Notes under the pieces: model-generated
Seen by the model: the letters and a program-made list of their open reading frames with translations, nothing else
Databases searched by the model: none
Told to the model about the DNA's origin: nothing
Assembly (NCBI RefSeq): GCF_009604375.1
Contig: NZ_WEGH01000007.1
Coordinates: 1-64,000 of the forward strand
Source: Actinomadura macrotermitis
Lineage (GTDB): Bacteria; Actinomycetota; Actinomycetes; Streptosporangiales; Streptosporangiaceae
Length of the DNA stretch: 64,000 nucleotides
Direction of reading: 5' to 3'
Shown: positions 33,848-42,164 of the stretch, piece by piece
Layout: each line of letters begins with the position of its first letter
Numbering within the stretch: position 1 is the stretch's first letter
Program-made: the position numbers and the translations under genes

Positions 33848-34774
33848 ATGCGGCGCTACACCCTGCGGCGGCTCCTGCAGGCCGTCCCGGTCTTCCTCGG
33901 CACCACACTGCTGATCTACCTGATGGTGTTCGCGCTGCCCGGCGACCCGATCAACGCCCTGGCCGGGGACAAGCCCGTCCCCGAGTCGGTGGTGGCGGCC
34001 CTGCGCGCCCGCTACCACCTCGACGACCCGCTGCTGGTCCAGTACGGCAAGTACATGATCGGGCTGCTGCACGGCGACCTCGGTGAGAACTACGACGGGC
34101 AGCGCGTCGCCGACATGCTGGCCGGCCGGTGGGGCGTGACGCTGCGGCTCGCGGTCACCGCGTGGGCGTTCGAGCTGGTCTTCGGCATCGCGCTCGGGGT
34201 GTGGGCGGGGCTGCGCCGCGGCCGCCTCGCCGACACACTCGTGCTCGGTGGGACGACGCTGCTCATCGCCGTCCCGGTGTTCGTGCTCGGCTACGGCGCG
34301 CAGCTGCTGTTCGGGGTGCGCTGGCCGGTCTTCCCCTCCGCCGGCACCGACGAGGGGTGGCCGGTCGGCTACCTGCTGCCCGCGATGGTCCTCGGCTCCC
34401 TCGGCCTGTCCTACGTGGCGCGGCTCACCCGCACCGGCCTCGCCGAGAACCTGCGCGCCGACTACGTGCGCACCGCCCGCGCCAAGGGCCTGTCGCGGGC
34501 CCGCGTCGTCGGCCGGCACACGCTGCGCAACTCGCTGATCCCGGTGGTGACCTACCTCGGCGTCGACCTCGGCGCGCTGATGGGCGGCGCGATCGTCACC
34601 GAGGGCATCTTCAACCTGCCCGGCATCGGCCAGCAGGTGTTCCAGTCCATCCAGCTGAAGGAGGGGCCCGTCGTGGTCGGCGCGGTCACCCTGCTCGTGC
34701 TGATCTTCCTGGTGGTGAACCTGGCCGTGGACCTGCTGTACGGGCTGCTCGACCCCCGGATCCGGTACGAATGA
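33848..34774 (+). CDS. Oligopeptide ABC transporter permease (DppB/OppB type)
   Basis: A 308-residue permease with six membrane helices. It has the N-terminal DppB pattern MRRYTLRRLLQAVPVFLGTT, a periplasmic loop with PVPESVVAALRARYHLDDPL, and the cytoplasmic ATPase-coupling loop YVRTARAKGLSRARVVGRHT, followed by NSLIPVVTYLGVDLGALMGG. It begins 6 bases after the binding protein and overlaps the next permease by ATGA, so translation is coupled. Confidence 0.95.
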   Translation: MRRYTLRRLLQAVPVFLGTTLLIYLMVFALPGDPINALAGDKPVPESVVAALRARYHLDDPLLVQYGKYMIGLLHGDLGENYDGQRVADMLAGRWGVTLRLAVTAWAFELVFGIALGVWAGLRRGRLADTLVLGGTTLLIAVPVFVLGYGAQLLFGVRWPVFPSAGTDEGWPVGYLLPAMVLGSLGLSYVARLTRTGLAENLRADYVRTARAKGLSRARVVGRHTLRNSLIPVVTYLGVDLGALMGGAIVTEGIFNLPGIGQQVFQSIQLKEGPVVVGAVTLLVLIFLVVNLAVDLLYGLLDPRIRYE

Positions 34775-35682
34775 GCGCCCCCGATCCCGGCGTCGCCGCC
34801 GTCGTCGCCGAGGCCGCGGGCCCGGTCACCGGCCGTGCCGCCTCGCTGTGGGGGGACGCCTGGCAGGACCTGCGGCGCCGCCGCCTGTTCTGGGCCTGCA
34901 CCGCCGAGCTCACGCTGGTGACGGTGATGGCGGCGTTCCCCCGGCTGTTCACCTCGCGGGGCGCCAACGAGGGCTGCGACCCCAACCTCGCCAAGCTCGG
35001 GCCGTCCGGCGCGCACTGGTTCGGCACCGACGTGGCGGGCTGCGACTACTTCGCGCACGTCGTGCACGGAGCCCGCCCGACCCTGCTCATCGGCATCGCG
35101 GTCACCGCGTTCGCGACGCTCATCGCCGTCGTCCTCGGCACGCTGTCGGGCTACTACGGCGGCCTGCTGGACACGGTCGTGGCGCGGCTCACCGACGTGT
35201 TCTTCGGCCTGCCGTTCGTGCTCGGCGCCACCGTCATCCTGGTCGCCTTCCCCGGCCACGGCGTCGGCGCGATGACGCTGGTGCTGGTGCTGCTCGGCTG
35301 GACCACGATGATCCGCATCATGCGCGGCCAGGTCATCGCGGTGCGCTCGGCCGACTACGTGCAGGCCGCCCGGCTGCTCGGCGCCTCCGACGCGCGGATC
35401 ATGCGCCGGCACATCCTGCCGAACGCGATCGCGCCGGTGATCGTGGTCGCCACCCTCAGCGTCGGCAACGTCATCTCCGGCGAGGCGACGCTGGACTTCC
35501 TCGGCGTCGGCCTGCAGTACCCCCAGGTGTCGTGGGGGCTGCAGCTGAACCAGGCGCAGTCCTACGTCGTCGACCACCCGCACCTGCTGCTGTTCCCGGC
35601 CGTCTTCCTGTCGGCCACGGTGCTGGCGCTCCTGCTCCTCGGCGACGCCGTCCGCGACGCCCTCGACCCGAAACTGCGGTGA
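34771..35682 (+). CDS. Oligopeptide ABC transporter permease (DppC/OppC type)
   Basis: A 303-residue permease with the OppC N-terminal helix (WQDLRRRRLFWACTAELTLV), the conserved GAHWFGTDVAGCDYFAHVVH, FFGLPFVLGATVILVAF, and the coupling loop YVQAARLLGASDARIMRRHI. EATLDFLGVGLQYPQVSWGL near the C-terminus is family-typical. The start ATG sits in the stop of the preceding permease gene. Confidence 0.95.
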   Translation: MSAPDPGVAAVVAEAAGPVTGRAASLWGDAWQDLRRRRLFWACTAELTLVTVMAAFPRLFTSRGANEGCDPNLAKLGPSGAHWFGTDVAGCDYFAHVVHGARPTLLIGIAVTAFATLIAVVLGTLSGYYGGLLDTVVARLTDVFFGLPFVLGATVILVAFPGHGVGAMTLVLVLLGWTTMIRIMRGQVIAVRSADYVQAARLLGASDARIMRRHILPNAIAPVIVVATLSVGNVISGEATLDFLGVGLQYPQVSWGLQLNQAQSYVVDHPHLLLFPAVFLSATVLALLLLGDAVRDALDPKLR

Positions 35683-35684
35683 CG

Positions 35685-36695
35685 ATGGAACCTGCCGACC
35701 GGCTGCTGGAGGTCACCGGCCTCAGCGTGGAGTTCGCCGTGCGCGGCGCGACCGTCCGCGCCGTCAACGACCTCACCTACCACCTGGGGGAGGGGGAGAC
35801 CGTCGCGATCCTCGGCGAGTCGGGGTCGGGCAAGAGCGTCGCGGCGCAGGCGGTGATGGGCATCCTGGACACCCCGCCCGCCCGCGTCACCGCCGGGTCG
35901 GTGCGGCTGCGCGGCGCCGAACTGCTCGGCCTGCCCGAGCGCCGCCGCCGCGAGTTCCGCGGCGACCGGATCGCGATGGTCTTCCAGGACGCCCTCACCG
36001 CCCTCAACCCCGTCTTCACCGTCGGCGACCAGATCTGCGAGATGTTCCAGGTGCACCGGGGCATGCGCCGCCGCGCCGCCCGCGCCGAGGCCGCCGCGCT
36101 GATGGAGCGGGTGCGCATCCCCTCGGCCGCGCGGCGCCTGTCGGACCACCCGCACCAGTTCTCCGGCGGCATGCGCCAGCGCATCATGATCGCGATGGCG
36201 CTGGCGCTGGAGCCCGACGTGCTCATCGCCGACGAGCCGACCACCGCCCTGGACGTCACCGTGCAGGCCCAGATCATGCGGCTGCTCGCGAGCCTGCGCG
36301 ACGAGCTGCGCATGGGCCTGGTCCTCATCACCCACGACCTCGGCGTGGTGGCGGGCGTCGCCGACCGGATCGTGGTCATGTACGCCGGGTCGGTCGCCGA
36401 GCAGGCCCCCGCCCGCGCCCTGTACACCCGCCCCGCGCACCCCTACACCGCCGGGCTGCTCGCCTCGGTGCCGCGCCTGGACCGGCCCGCCGGGCCGCTC
36501 ACCCCGATCAAGGGCGCGCCGCCCGACCCCGCCGCGCTGCCGCCCGGCTGCCCCTTCCACCCGCGCTGCCCGCGCGCCGAGGCGGTGTGCGCGGCCGAAC
36601 GGCCGCCGCTCGTCACCGTCGCGCCGGGGCACGCCGCCGCCTGTCACTTCGCGGTCGAACAGCACGGCGCCCGGGAGGTGCGCGATGGACAGTGA
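35685..36695 (+). CDS. Oligopeptide ABC transporter ATPase (DppD/OppD type)
   Basis: A 336-residue ATPase. Walker A is GESGSGKS, the signature is FSGGMRQR, Walker B is VLIADEPTTALD, and the switch His is in LITHDLGVV. The C-terminal Cys-rich segment CPFHPRCPRAEAVC is the OppD/DppD-type iron-sulfur-like extension. The ATG lies 2 bases after the permease stop; a GTG that overlaps the stop, two codons upstream, is an alternative start. It overlaps the next ATPase gene by 11 bases. Confidence 0.95.
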   Translation: MEPADRLLEVTGLSVEFAVRGATVRAVNDLTYHLGEGETVAILGESGSGKSVAAQAVMGILDTPPARVTAGSVRLRGAELLGLPERRRREFRGDRIAMVFQDALTALNPVFTVGDQICEMFQVHRGMRRRAARAEAAALMERVRIPSAARRLSDHPHQFSGGMRQRIMIAMALALEPDVLIADEPTTALDVTVQAQIMRLLASLRDELRMGLVLITHDLGVVAGVADRIVVMYAGSVAEQAPARALYTRPAHPYTAGLLASVPRLDRPAGPLTPIKGAPPDPAALPPGCPFHPRCPRAEAVCAAERPPLVTVAPGHAAACHFAVEQHGAREVRDGQ

Positions 36696-37698
36696 CGAAC
36701 CGATCCTGCGGGCCGAGGGGCTGGTGAAGCACTACCCCGTCACCCGCGGCGTGCTGTTCAAGCGGACGGTCGGGCAGGTGAAGGCCGTCGACGGCGTCGA
36801 CCTGGCGCTGCGGCCCGGCGAGACCCTCGGCGTCGTCGGCGAGTCCGGCTGCGGCAAGTCCACCCTCGCCCGGCTGCTGCTCGCCGCCGAGCGCCCGACC
36901 GCCGGCACCGTCCGCTTCGCCGGCCGCGACCTGTCCGCCCTGCCGCGCCGCGAGCTGCGCGCCCTGCGCCGCCGCGTCCAGCTCGTCATGCAGGACCCCT
37001 ACTCCTCGCTGAACCCCCGCATGACCGTCGGCGACATCGTCGGCGAGCCGTTCGAGATCCATCCCGACGCCGCCCCCAAGGGCGACCGCCGCGCGCGGGT
37101 GCGCGAACTGCTCGAGCTCGTCGGCCTCGACGCCGGGCACGTCGGCCGCTATCCGCACCAGTTCTCCGGCGGGCAGCGCCAGCGCGTCGGCATCGCCCGC
37201 GCCCTCGCGCTGCGGCCCGACGTGGTGGTGTGCGACGAGCCGGTGTCGGCGCTGGACGTCTCCGTCCAGGCCCAGGTGATGAACCTGCTCGCCGGGCTGC
37301 AGCGCGAGCTCGGCCTCGCCTACGTGTTCATCGCGCACGACCTCGCCGCCGTCCGGCACCTGTCGGACCGGATCGCCGTCATGTACCTCGGCCGGATCGT
37401 GGAGACGGGGGAGCGGGAGCGGATCTACGACCACCCGACCCACCCCTACACGCAGGCGCTGCTGTCTGCGGCGCCCATCCCCGACCCCGGCGCGCCCGGC
37501 TGGGCCGGGCAGATCCTGCTGGAGGGCGAGCCGCCGTCGCCGATCGACCCGCCCTCCGGCTGCCGCTTCCGCACCCGCTGCTGGAAGGCGGCGGAGATCT
37601 GCGCCGCCGAGGAGCCGGCGCTCGTGCCCCGCGCGGGCTCGGCCCACCCGAGCGCCTGCCATTTCGCGGCGGAGCGGGTGGTCAGCGAAGACGCTTGA
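36685..37698 (+). CDS. Oligopeptide ABC transporter ATPase (DppF/OppF type)
   Basis: A 337-residue ATPase and the last gene of the operon. Walker A is GESGCGKS, the Q loop is VMQDPYSSLNPRMTV, the signature is FSGGQRQR, Walker B is VVVCDEPVSALD, and the H loop is FIAHDLAAV. The C-terminal CRFRTRCWKAAEIC segment mirrors that of the partner ATPase. The two ATPases would form a heterodimer on the two permeases. The 3' end overlaps the convergent WGR gene by 17 bases. Confidence 0.95.
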   Translation: MDSDEPILRAEGLVKHYPVTRGVLFKRTVGQVKAVDGVDLALRPGETLGVVGESGCGKSTLARLLLAAERPTAGTVRFAGRDLSALPRRELRALRRRVQLVMQDPYSSLNPRMTVGDIVGEPFEIHPDAAPKGDRRARVRELLELVGLDAGHVGRYPHQFSGGQRQRVGIARALALRPDVVVCDEPVSALDVSVQAQVMNLLAGLQRELGLAYVFIAHDLAAVRHLSDRIAVMYLGRIVETGERERIYDHPTHPYTQALLSAAPIPDPGAPGWAGQILLEGEPPSPIDPPSGCRFRTRCWKAAEICAAEEPALVPRAGSAHPSACHFAAERVVSEDA

Positions 37699-39109
37699 TA
37701 TCGCCATAAGCACGGTAAAAGCCCCCGCGTTCGGACAGTCGCACCTCCTGCACCAGATAACGGGCGCCGGGCTCCCGGATGCCCTTCGGGAACTGCACGT
37801 TCCACCCGCTGTCATAACCCGCGTCGAGCACCCGGACGCGCAGCCGCGAGCCGTCCCGGTAGCACTCGACGACCACGCCCTCGTCGGCGGACGTGGCGGT
37901 CTCCACCGTCAGCGTCGGCTCCACCGCCACCAGCCCGGCGGTGGCCTTGACGTCCAGCGGCGTCGGCACCGAGCCCTGCTCGGCGTCGCGGATGGCCTGC
38001 TCGCTCACGTCCACGCAGGCCAGCGAGCCGTTGGTGGTGACCAGGTAGAGGCGGTCGTCCAGGAACTGCATGGAGAACGCCGACCCGCAGCCGGTCGCCA
38101 GCTTCCACAGGCGGGTGCCGTCGCGGTCGAAGCAGTACACCGAGGAGGTGTAGTCGCCCGCGAAGACGTACCGGCCGTCGGGGGCGGCGGCGCACGAGTA
38201 CACCGCCGCGTCGCAGCGGTAGACCGCCTCGGTGCGGCCGTCGGCCTTGGCGAGGCGGTGCACCTGGCCGGTGCCGGTCCCGGCGTAGACCGAGTCGCGC
38301 TCCTGCCAGCCGAACAGCACGTTCCCGCCGACCGGTGTCTGCCACACCGGCCGCCCGCCCACGGCCTCGTAGCGCGCGACGCCCGCCGAGTGGCCGTGGT
38401 AGACCGCGTCGCCGTCGCAGCGCACCATCCACGCCGAGTCGCCGTCCACGTCGCGCGCCCACTGGAACTCGTCCTCGTGGTCGATGACGGTGGCGCGGCC
38501 GTTGCGGTCCGACACCCCGAGCACGCCGTCATGGATGTCGACCCAATAGATGTCGACATCGGCGGAGATCTCGTAGGCGACCCGGGGGACCTTGCCGCTC
38601 AGGTCGTAGACCCGGCCGTCGTCGCAGCCCGCGTAGATCCAGAAGTCGTCGGCGACGATGCACTTGACGCCGTCGGGCAGGTGGAAGCGGCCGGTCACCG
38701 TGCCGTCGTGGGTGACGGTGTAGACGTCGCCGTGCTGGTTGCCGACCAGGCAGCGGTCCCGGTCCACGAAGACGCCGAACGCGGCGGCGCCGCTGGCGAA
38801 CCGCCACAGCACCGGCGCCTGGCGCGCGGTGGACCGGGTGCTGACCACCGGCCGCCGCGACACCGGCCGCGCCTGCCGGCCCCCGCGCACCGCGTGCGCG
38901 TAGCCCTTGCGCAGCTTCTCGCCGACCTTCTTGGCCGCGGCGGCCTGCGCCTTCGCCGGCGTGGCGAACGCGGTCGTCTTGCGCTGCCCCCGCTCGCCGA
39001 TCCGGCCGTAGGAGATCGTGACGTCGGTGCCGTCCACCACCACCTCGTAGAACTTGTGGGCGCCGCCGCCCGTCTCCGACAGCTCCAGATAGGTGGTCTG
39101 CTGTGTCAT
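37682..39109 (-). CDS. WGR-domain protein with beta-propeller
   Basis: A 475-residue protein with an unusual build. Residues about 5-65 form a WGR domain (KFYEVVVDGTDVTISYGRIG, ERGQRKTTAFATPAKAQAAA), a nucleic-acid-binding module known from PARPs and bacterial MolR-like proteins. A basic linker (75-95) leads to at least six PQQ/WD-like blades (105-420), for example FHLPDGVKCIVADDFWIYAG, DDGRVYDLSG, DGRYVFAGDYTSSVYCFDRD, GTRLWKLATG. No catalytic motif or signal peptide is seen. The ATG start gives the WGR N-terminus MTQQTTYLELSE. The function is unknown; binding of damaged or nicked DNA plus a protein-docking propeller is a reasonable guess. Confidence 0.88.
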   Translation of the reverse strand: MTQQTTYLELSETGGGAHKFYEVVVDGTDVTISYGRIGERGQRKTTAFATPAKAQAAAAKKVGEKLRKGYAHAVRGGRQARPVSRRPVVSTRSTARQAPVLWRFASGAAAFGVFVDRDRCLVGNQHGDVYTVTHDGTVTGRFHLPDGVKCIVADDFWIYAGCDDGRVYDLSGKVPRVAYEISADVDIYWVDIHDGVLGVSDRNGRATVIDHEDEFQWARDVDGDSAWMVRCDGDAVYHGHSAGVARYEAVGGRPVWQTPVGGNVLFGWQERDSVYAGTGTGQVHRLAKADGRTEAVYRCDAAVYSCAAAPDGRYVFAGDYTSSVYCFDRDGTRLWKLATGCGSAFSMQFLDDRLYLVTTNGSLACVDVSEQAIRDAEQGSVPTPLDVKATAGLVAVEPTLTVETATSADEGVVVECYRDGSRLRVRVLDAGYDSGWNVQFPKGIREPGARYLVQEVRLSERGGFYRAYGDIKRLR

Positions 39110-39193
39110 CGCTCCGCCTCCGCGCACATCCATGGCCGACGCCCCGAACGCTAGGAGAGGGCACCGACAGAACGGCATCCGTAAGGTAGAGGG

Positions 39194-40060
39194 ATGGGGC
39201 GTAAGGGCAGGAACGCGGCGGAGTCGCCGCGGGACACGTACGAGATCAGCAGCGGCCGGGCCGAGCTGCTGCGCGACACCGACCGCGACGGCGGCTGGGT
39301 GCTCTGCGTCGACGGCGTGCCGCAGTCCTACGTGCACCTGACCGACCCCACCCACCTGGACTTCGAGTACATGCGGCTGCTCGGCGACATCGTCGACAGC
39401 CTCGGCCTGGAGGGCGAGGCGCTCGACGCGGTGCACATCGGCGGCGCCGGCTGCACGCTGCCCCGCTACATCGCCGCGACCCGGCCGGGCTCGCGGCAGG
39501 TGGTGCTGGAGCCCGACGCCGGGCTGGTGCGGCTGGTCCGCGAGCGGCTGCCCGTCAAGAACGTGCCGGGCCTGCGCATCCGCGTCGTGGACGGGCTGGC
39601 CGGGATCGCCGCGCTGCCGGACGCCGCCGACGACCTGGCGGTGCTGGACGCCTTCGCCGACGCCAAGGTCCCCGCCGAGCTGGTCACCGCCGAGTTCACC
39701 GCGGACGTGGCGCGGGTGCTGCGGCCCGGCGGCGTCTACCTGATGAACATCGCCGACGGGTTCCGGCTGATGTTCGCCCGCCGCGTCGCCGCCACCGTCG
39801 GCGAGGTGTTCCCGCACGCGCTGCTGATGGGCGACCCCGGCGTGCTGCGCGGCCGCCGCTTCGGCAACCTCGTCCTCGCCGGGTCCCGGCGGCCGCTGCC
39901 GGTCGCCGCGCTCGGCCGGCTGGCGGCCGGCGGCCTGGCCCGCGCCCGGCTGGTCGAGGGCGCGGACCTCACCGCGTTCGTCGCGGGCGGCGCCCCCATC
40001 CGCGCCGCCGAGGGGGTGGACGTGCCGGCCCCGCCGCCCCAGCTGTTCGGCCGCGGCTGA
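39194..40060 (+). CDS. Spermidine-synthase-like methyltransferase-fold protein
   Basis: A 288-residue protein of the spermidine synthase superfamily: an N-terminal beta part (RAELLRDTDRDGGWVLCVDG), QSYVHLTDPTHLDFEYMRLL, the nucleotide motif DAVHIGGAGCTLPRYIAATR, VVLEPDAGLVRLVRERLP and VLDAFADAKVPAELVTAEF. The usual polyamine synthase DD/E catalytic pair is not obvious, so actual aminopropyl transfer is doubtful. Such fused or stand-alone homologues are common in actinomycetes. It diverges from the WGR gene and precedes the phosphatase gene on the same strand. Confidence 0.9.
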   Translation: MGRKGRNAAESPRDTYEISSGRAELLRDTDRDGGWVLCVDGVPQSYVHLTDPTHLDFEYMRLLGDIVDSLGLEGEALDAVHIGGAGCTLPRYIAATRPGSRQVVLEPDAGLVRLVRERLPVKNVPGLRIRVVDGLAGIAALPDAADDLAVLDAFADAKVPAELVTAEFTADVARVLRPGGVYLMNIADGFRLMFARRVAATVGEVFPHALLMGDPGVLRGRRFGNLVLAGSRRPLPVAALGRLAAGGLARARLVEGADLTAFVAGGAPIRAAEGVDVPAPPPQLFGRG

Positions 40061-40166
40061 CCTCGGACCCGGCATTAAGTCAGGACGCATCGGCAATTAC
40101 CAGAAGACCGAATCGCCGAGACGTATTTGGGACGCCGTATCGCCTCGCCAAGGGCATCGCGTGTCC

Positions 40167-40178
40167 CATAATCGAGCG
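40167..40178 (+). promoter_or_regulatory. Leaderless -10 of the PP2C-type regulator gene
   Basis: CATAAT (40167-40172) is followed by six bases and the ATG at 40179, the spacing of a leaderless transcript. No Shine-Dalgarno sequence lies between. The surrounding 40070-40220 is noticeably richer in A+T than its neighbours. Confidence 0.5.
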
Positions 40179-42152
40179 ATGGAGTCGTCCACCCGAATTC
40201 TCATTCTCGGCACGGATTCGACGGGGAAGGTTCTCCAGTTCGACCGAAACGCCGCCGCGGTGCTGGGCGCGGAGCCGGGAGCGCAACTGGACGACGTGAT
40301 CGCCGGTGCGCGCGAGCCCCTGCTGGAGGCCGTCCGCAGCGGCCGTGAGCGCACCGTCATGCTCACGCTGCGCACTCCCGGCGGGGCCGCCTGCGACGCC
40401 GTGGTCACCGTCCACCCGATGGCCGGCGGCGGGTCCGAGGCGGCCGCCCTCGCCGTCGTGCGGGTGCCGGTGCCGCTCGCCGACCGGTTCCTGGACCCGG
40501 CCGTCATCCGGCGCGCCCTGCTGGAGGGCTCGCTGCCGCGCGTCGGCGCGACGCTGGACCTGGACCTGCTGGCGCGCGGGCTGATGGACATCCTCGTCCC
40601 GCACTTCTGCAACACCGGCGCGCTGCTGCTGCTCGACAGCCTGGTCGACGCCGACGAGCCGCCCGCGGGCGGCGCCCCGCTGCTGCGCCGGATGGCGGTC
40701 GCCTGCGACGACGGCGATCCGGCCTGGGACGCCGCCTTCCCGACCGGCGAGGCCGTGGCCTACCCCGAGGACACCCCGCACATGCGGTGCCTGCGCGGCG
40801 GCGAGGCGGTGCTGGCCGGCCCGGTCGGCGACGAGGCCGCCGCCATCGCGCAGGCGTGGCACCGGCCGCCCGTCGCCGCCCTGCTGAAGGGCGCCTCGCT
40901 GCTGCTCCTGCCGATCATGGCGGGGGACGCGGCGCTCGGCTTCTTCGCCTGCACCCGCGACACCGCGCACCGGCCGTTCGACGCCTACGACGTCGAGATC
41001 GGGATGGAGTTCGCCTCCCGCGCCGCCGGGTTCGTCGAGAGCGCCCGCCGGTTCGGCCGCGAGCGCGCCACCGCGCTCACGCTGCAGCGCAGCCTGCTGC
41101 CGACGGGGCTGTCGGCGCCGTCCTCGGTGGAGGTGCAGCACCGCTACCTGCCCGGCAGCCGGCTCATCGAGGTCGGCGGCGACTGGTACGAGTCGATCGC
41201 GCTGCCCGGCGCCCGGGTCGCGCTCGTCGTCGGCGACGTCGCCGGGCACGGCGTGCGCGCGGCCGTCACCATGGGCCGGCTGCGCACCGCCATCCACACC
41301 CTGGCCGGGCTGGACCTGCCGCCCGCCGAGGCGCTGGAGCGGCTGGACTCGCTGATGCGCAGCCTCGGCGAGCGCGAGCCGCACTTCGCGACCTGCGCCT
41401 ACGTGCTCTACGACGCGGTGAGCGGCCGCTGCGAGGTGGCGAGCGCCGGGCACCTGCCGCCGCTGCTGGTGCCGCCCGGCGCGCCCGCCGCCTACCTGGA
41501 CGTGCCGCCCGCGCCGCCCCTCGGCATCGGCGACGGCCCGATCGTCAGCCGCGAGTTCACCGTGCAGGACGGCACGCTGCTGTTCCTGTACACCGACGGG
41601 CTGGTGGAGAACCGCGCCCGCGACATCGACGACGGCCTGGACCGGCTGCGCCGCACCTTCGACCGGGGCGCGCCGTCGCTGGACGGCCTCTGCCAGGCCG
41701 CCCTGGACGGCGTCTACGACGACCAGCACCGCGACGACATCGCGATGCTGCTGGCCCGGCTGCGCCGCATCCCCGCCGATGACCACGTCTCCTGGGAGCT
41801 GCCCGCCGAGGCCGCCGCGGTGCGCCGCGCCCGCGGCCTGGTCCGCGACCGGCTGGCGCGCTGGGACCTGGCCGGCCTGGCCGACACCACCGCGCTGCTG
41901 GCCTCGGAGCTGGTCACCAACGCGGTCCGGCACGCGGGCGGGCGGATCACGCTGCGGCTGGTGCGCGAGGGCGGCCTGGTCTGCGAGGTGTTCGACGCCT
42001 CCGACGGACGGCCGCGCATCCGCTGCGACACCGACGCCGCGTCCGCCGAGTCCGGGCGCGGCCTGAACGTGGTCAGCCGGCTGGCCCACCGATGGGGCGT
42101 GCGCCGCACCCCCGGCGGCAAGGCCGTCTGGTGCGAGCAGGAGCTGCCGTAG
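40179..42152 (+). CDS. PAS-GAF-SpoIIE phosphatase-HATPase regulator
   Basis: A 657-residue soluble signalling protein. Residues about 5-50 look like a PAS domain (LILGTDSTGKVLQFDRNAAA), 120-290 like a GAF domain, and 320-530 are a SpoIIE/PP2C phosphatase with EVGGDWYESIALPG, VVGDVAGHGVRAAVTMGRLR, LLFLYTDGLVENRARDIDDG and DDIAMLLARLR. The last 110 residues are an anti-sigma-factor-type HATPase (ASELVTNAVRHAGGRITLRL, SGRGLNVVSRLAHRWG). It thus joins the RsbU-like and RsbW-like activities of the partner-switching sigma-factor pathway. No anti-anti-sigma or sigma gene is next to it. Confidence 0.93.
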   Translation: MESSTRILILGTDSTGKVLQFDRNAAAVLGAEPGAQLDDVIAGAREPLLEAVRSGRERTVMLTLRTPGGAACDAVVTVHPMAGGGSEAAALAVVRVPVPLADRFLDPAVIRRALLEGSLPRVGATLDLDLLARGLMDILVPHFCNTGALLLLDSLVDADEPPAGGAPLLRRMAVACDDGDPAWDAAFPTGEAVAYPEDTPHMRCLRGGEAVLAGPVGDEAAAIAQAWHRPPVAALLKGASLLLLPIMAGDAALGFFACTRDTAHRPFDAYDVEIGMEFASRAAGFVESARRFGRERATALTLQRSLLPTGLSAPSSVEVQHRYLPGSRLIEVGGDWYESIALPGARVALVVGDVAGHGVRAAVTMGRLRTAIHTLAGLDLPPAEALERLDSLMRSLGEREPHFATCAYVLYDAVSGRCEVASAGHLPPLLVPPGAPAAYLDVPPAPPLGIGDGPIVSREFTVQDGTLLFLYTDGLVENRARDIDDGLDRLRRTFDRGAPSLDGLCQAALDGVYDDQHRDDIAMLLARLRRIPADDHVSWELPAEAAAVRRARGLVRDRLARWDLAGLADTTALLASELVTNAVRHAGGRITLRLVREGGLVCEVFDASDGRPRIRCDTDAASAESGRGLNVVSRLAHRWGVRRTPGGKAVWCEQELP

Positions 42153-42164
42153 CGGGGCGGGGCG

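Noticed and set aside
32221..37698. Recent horizontal transfer of the peptide ABC operon
   Set aside because: Only the binding-protein gene is slightly less GC-rich, as is usual for lysine-rich exported proteins. The permease and ATPase genes match the surrounding composition, and no mobile element flanks them.
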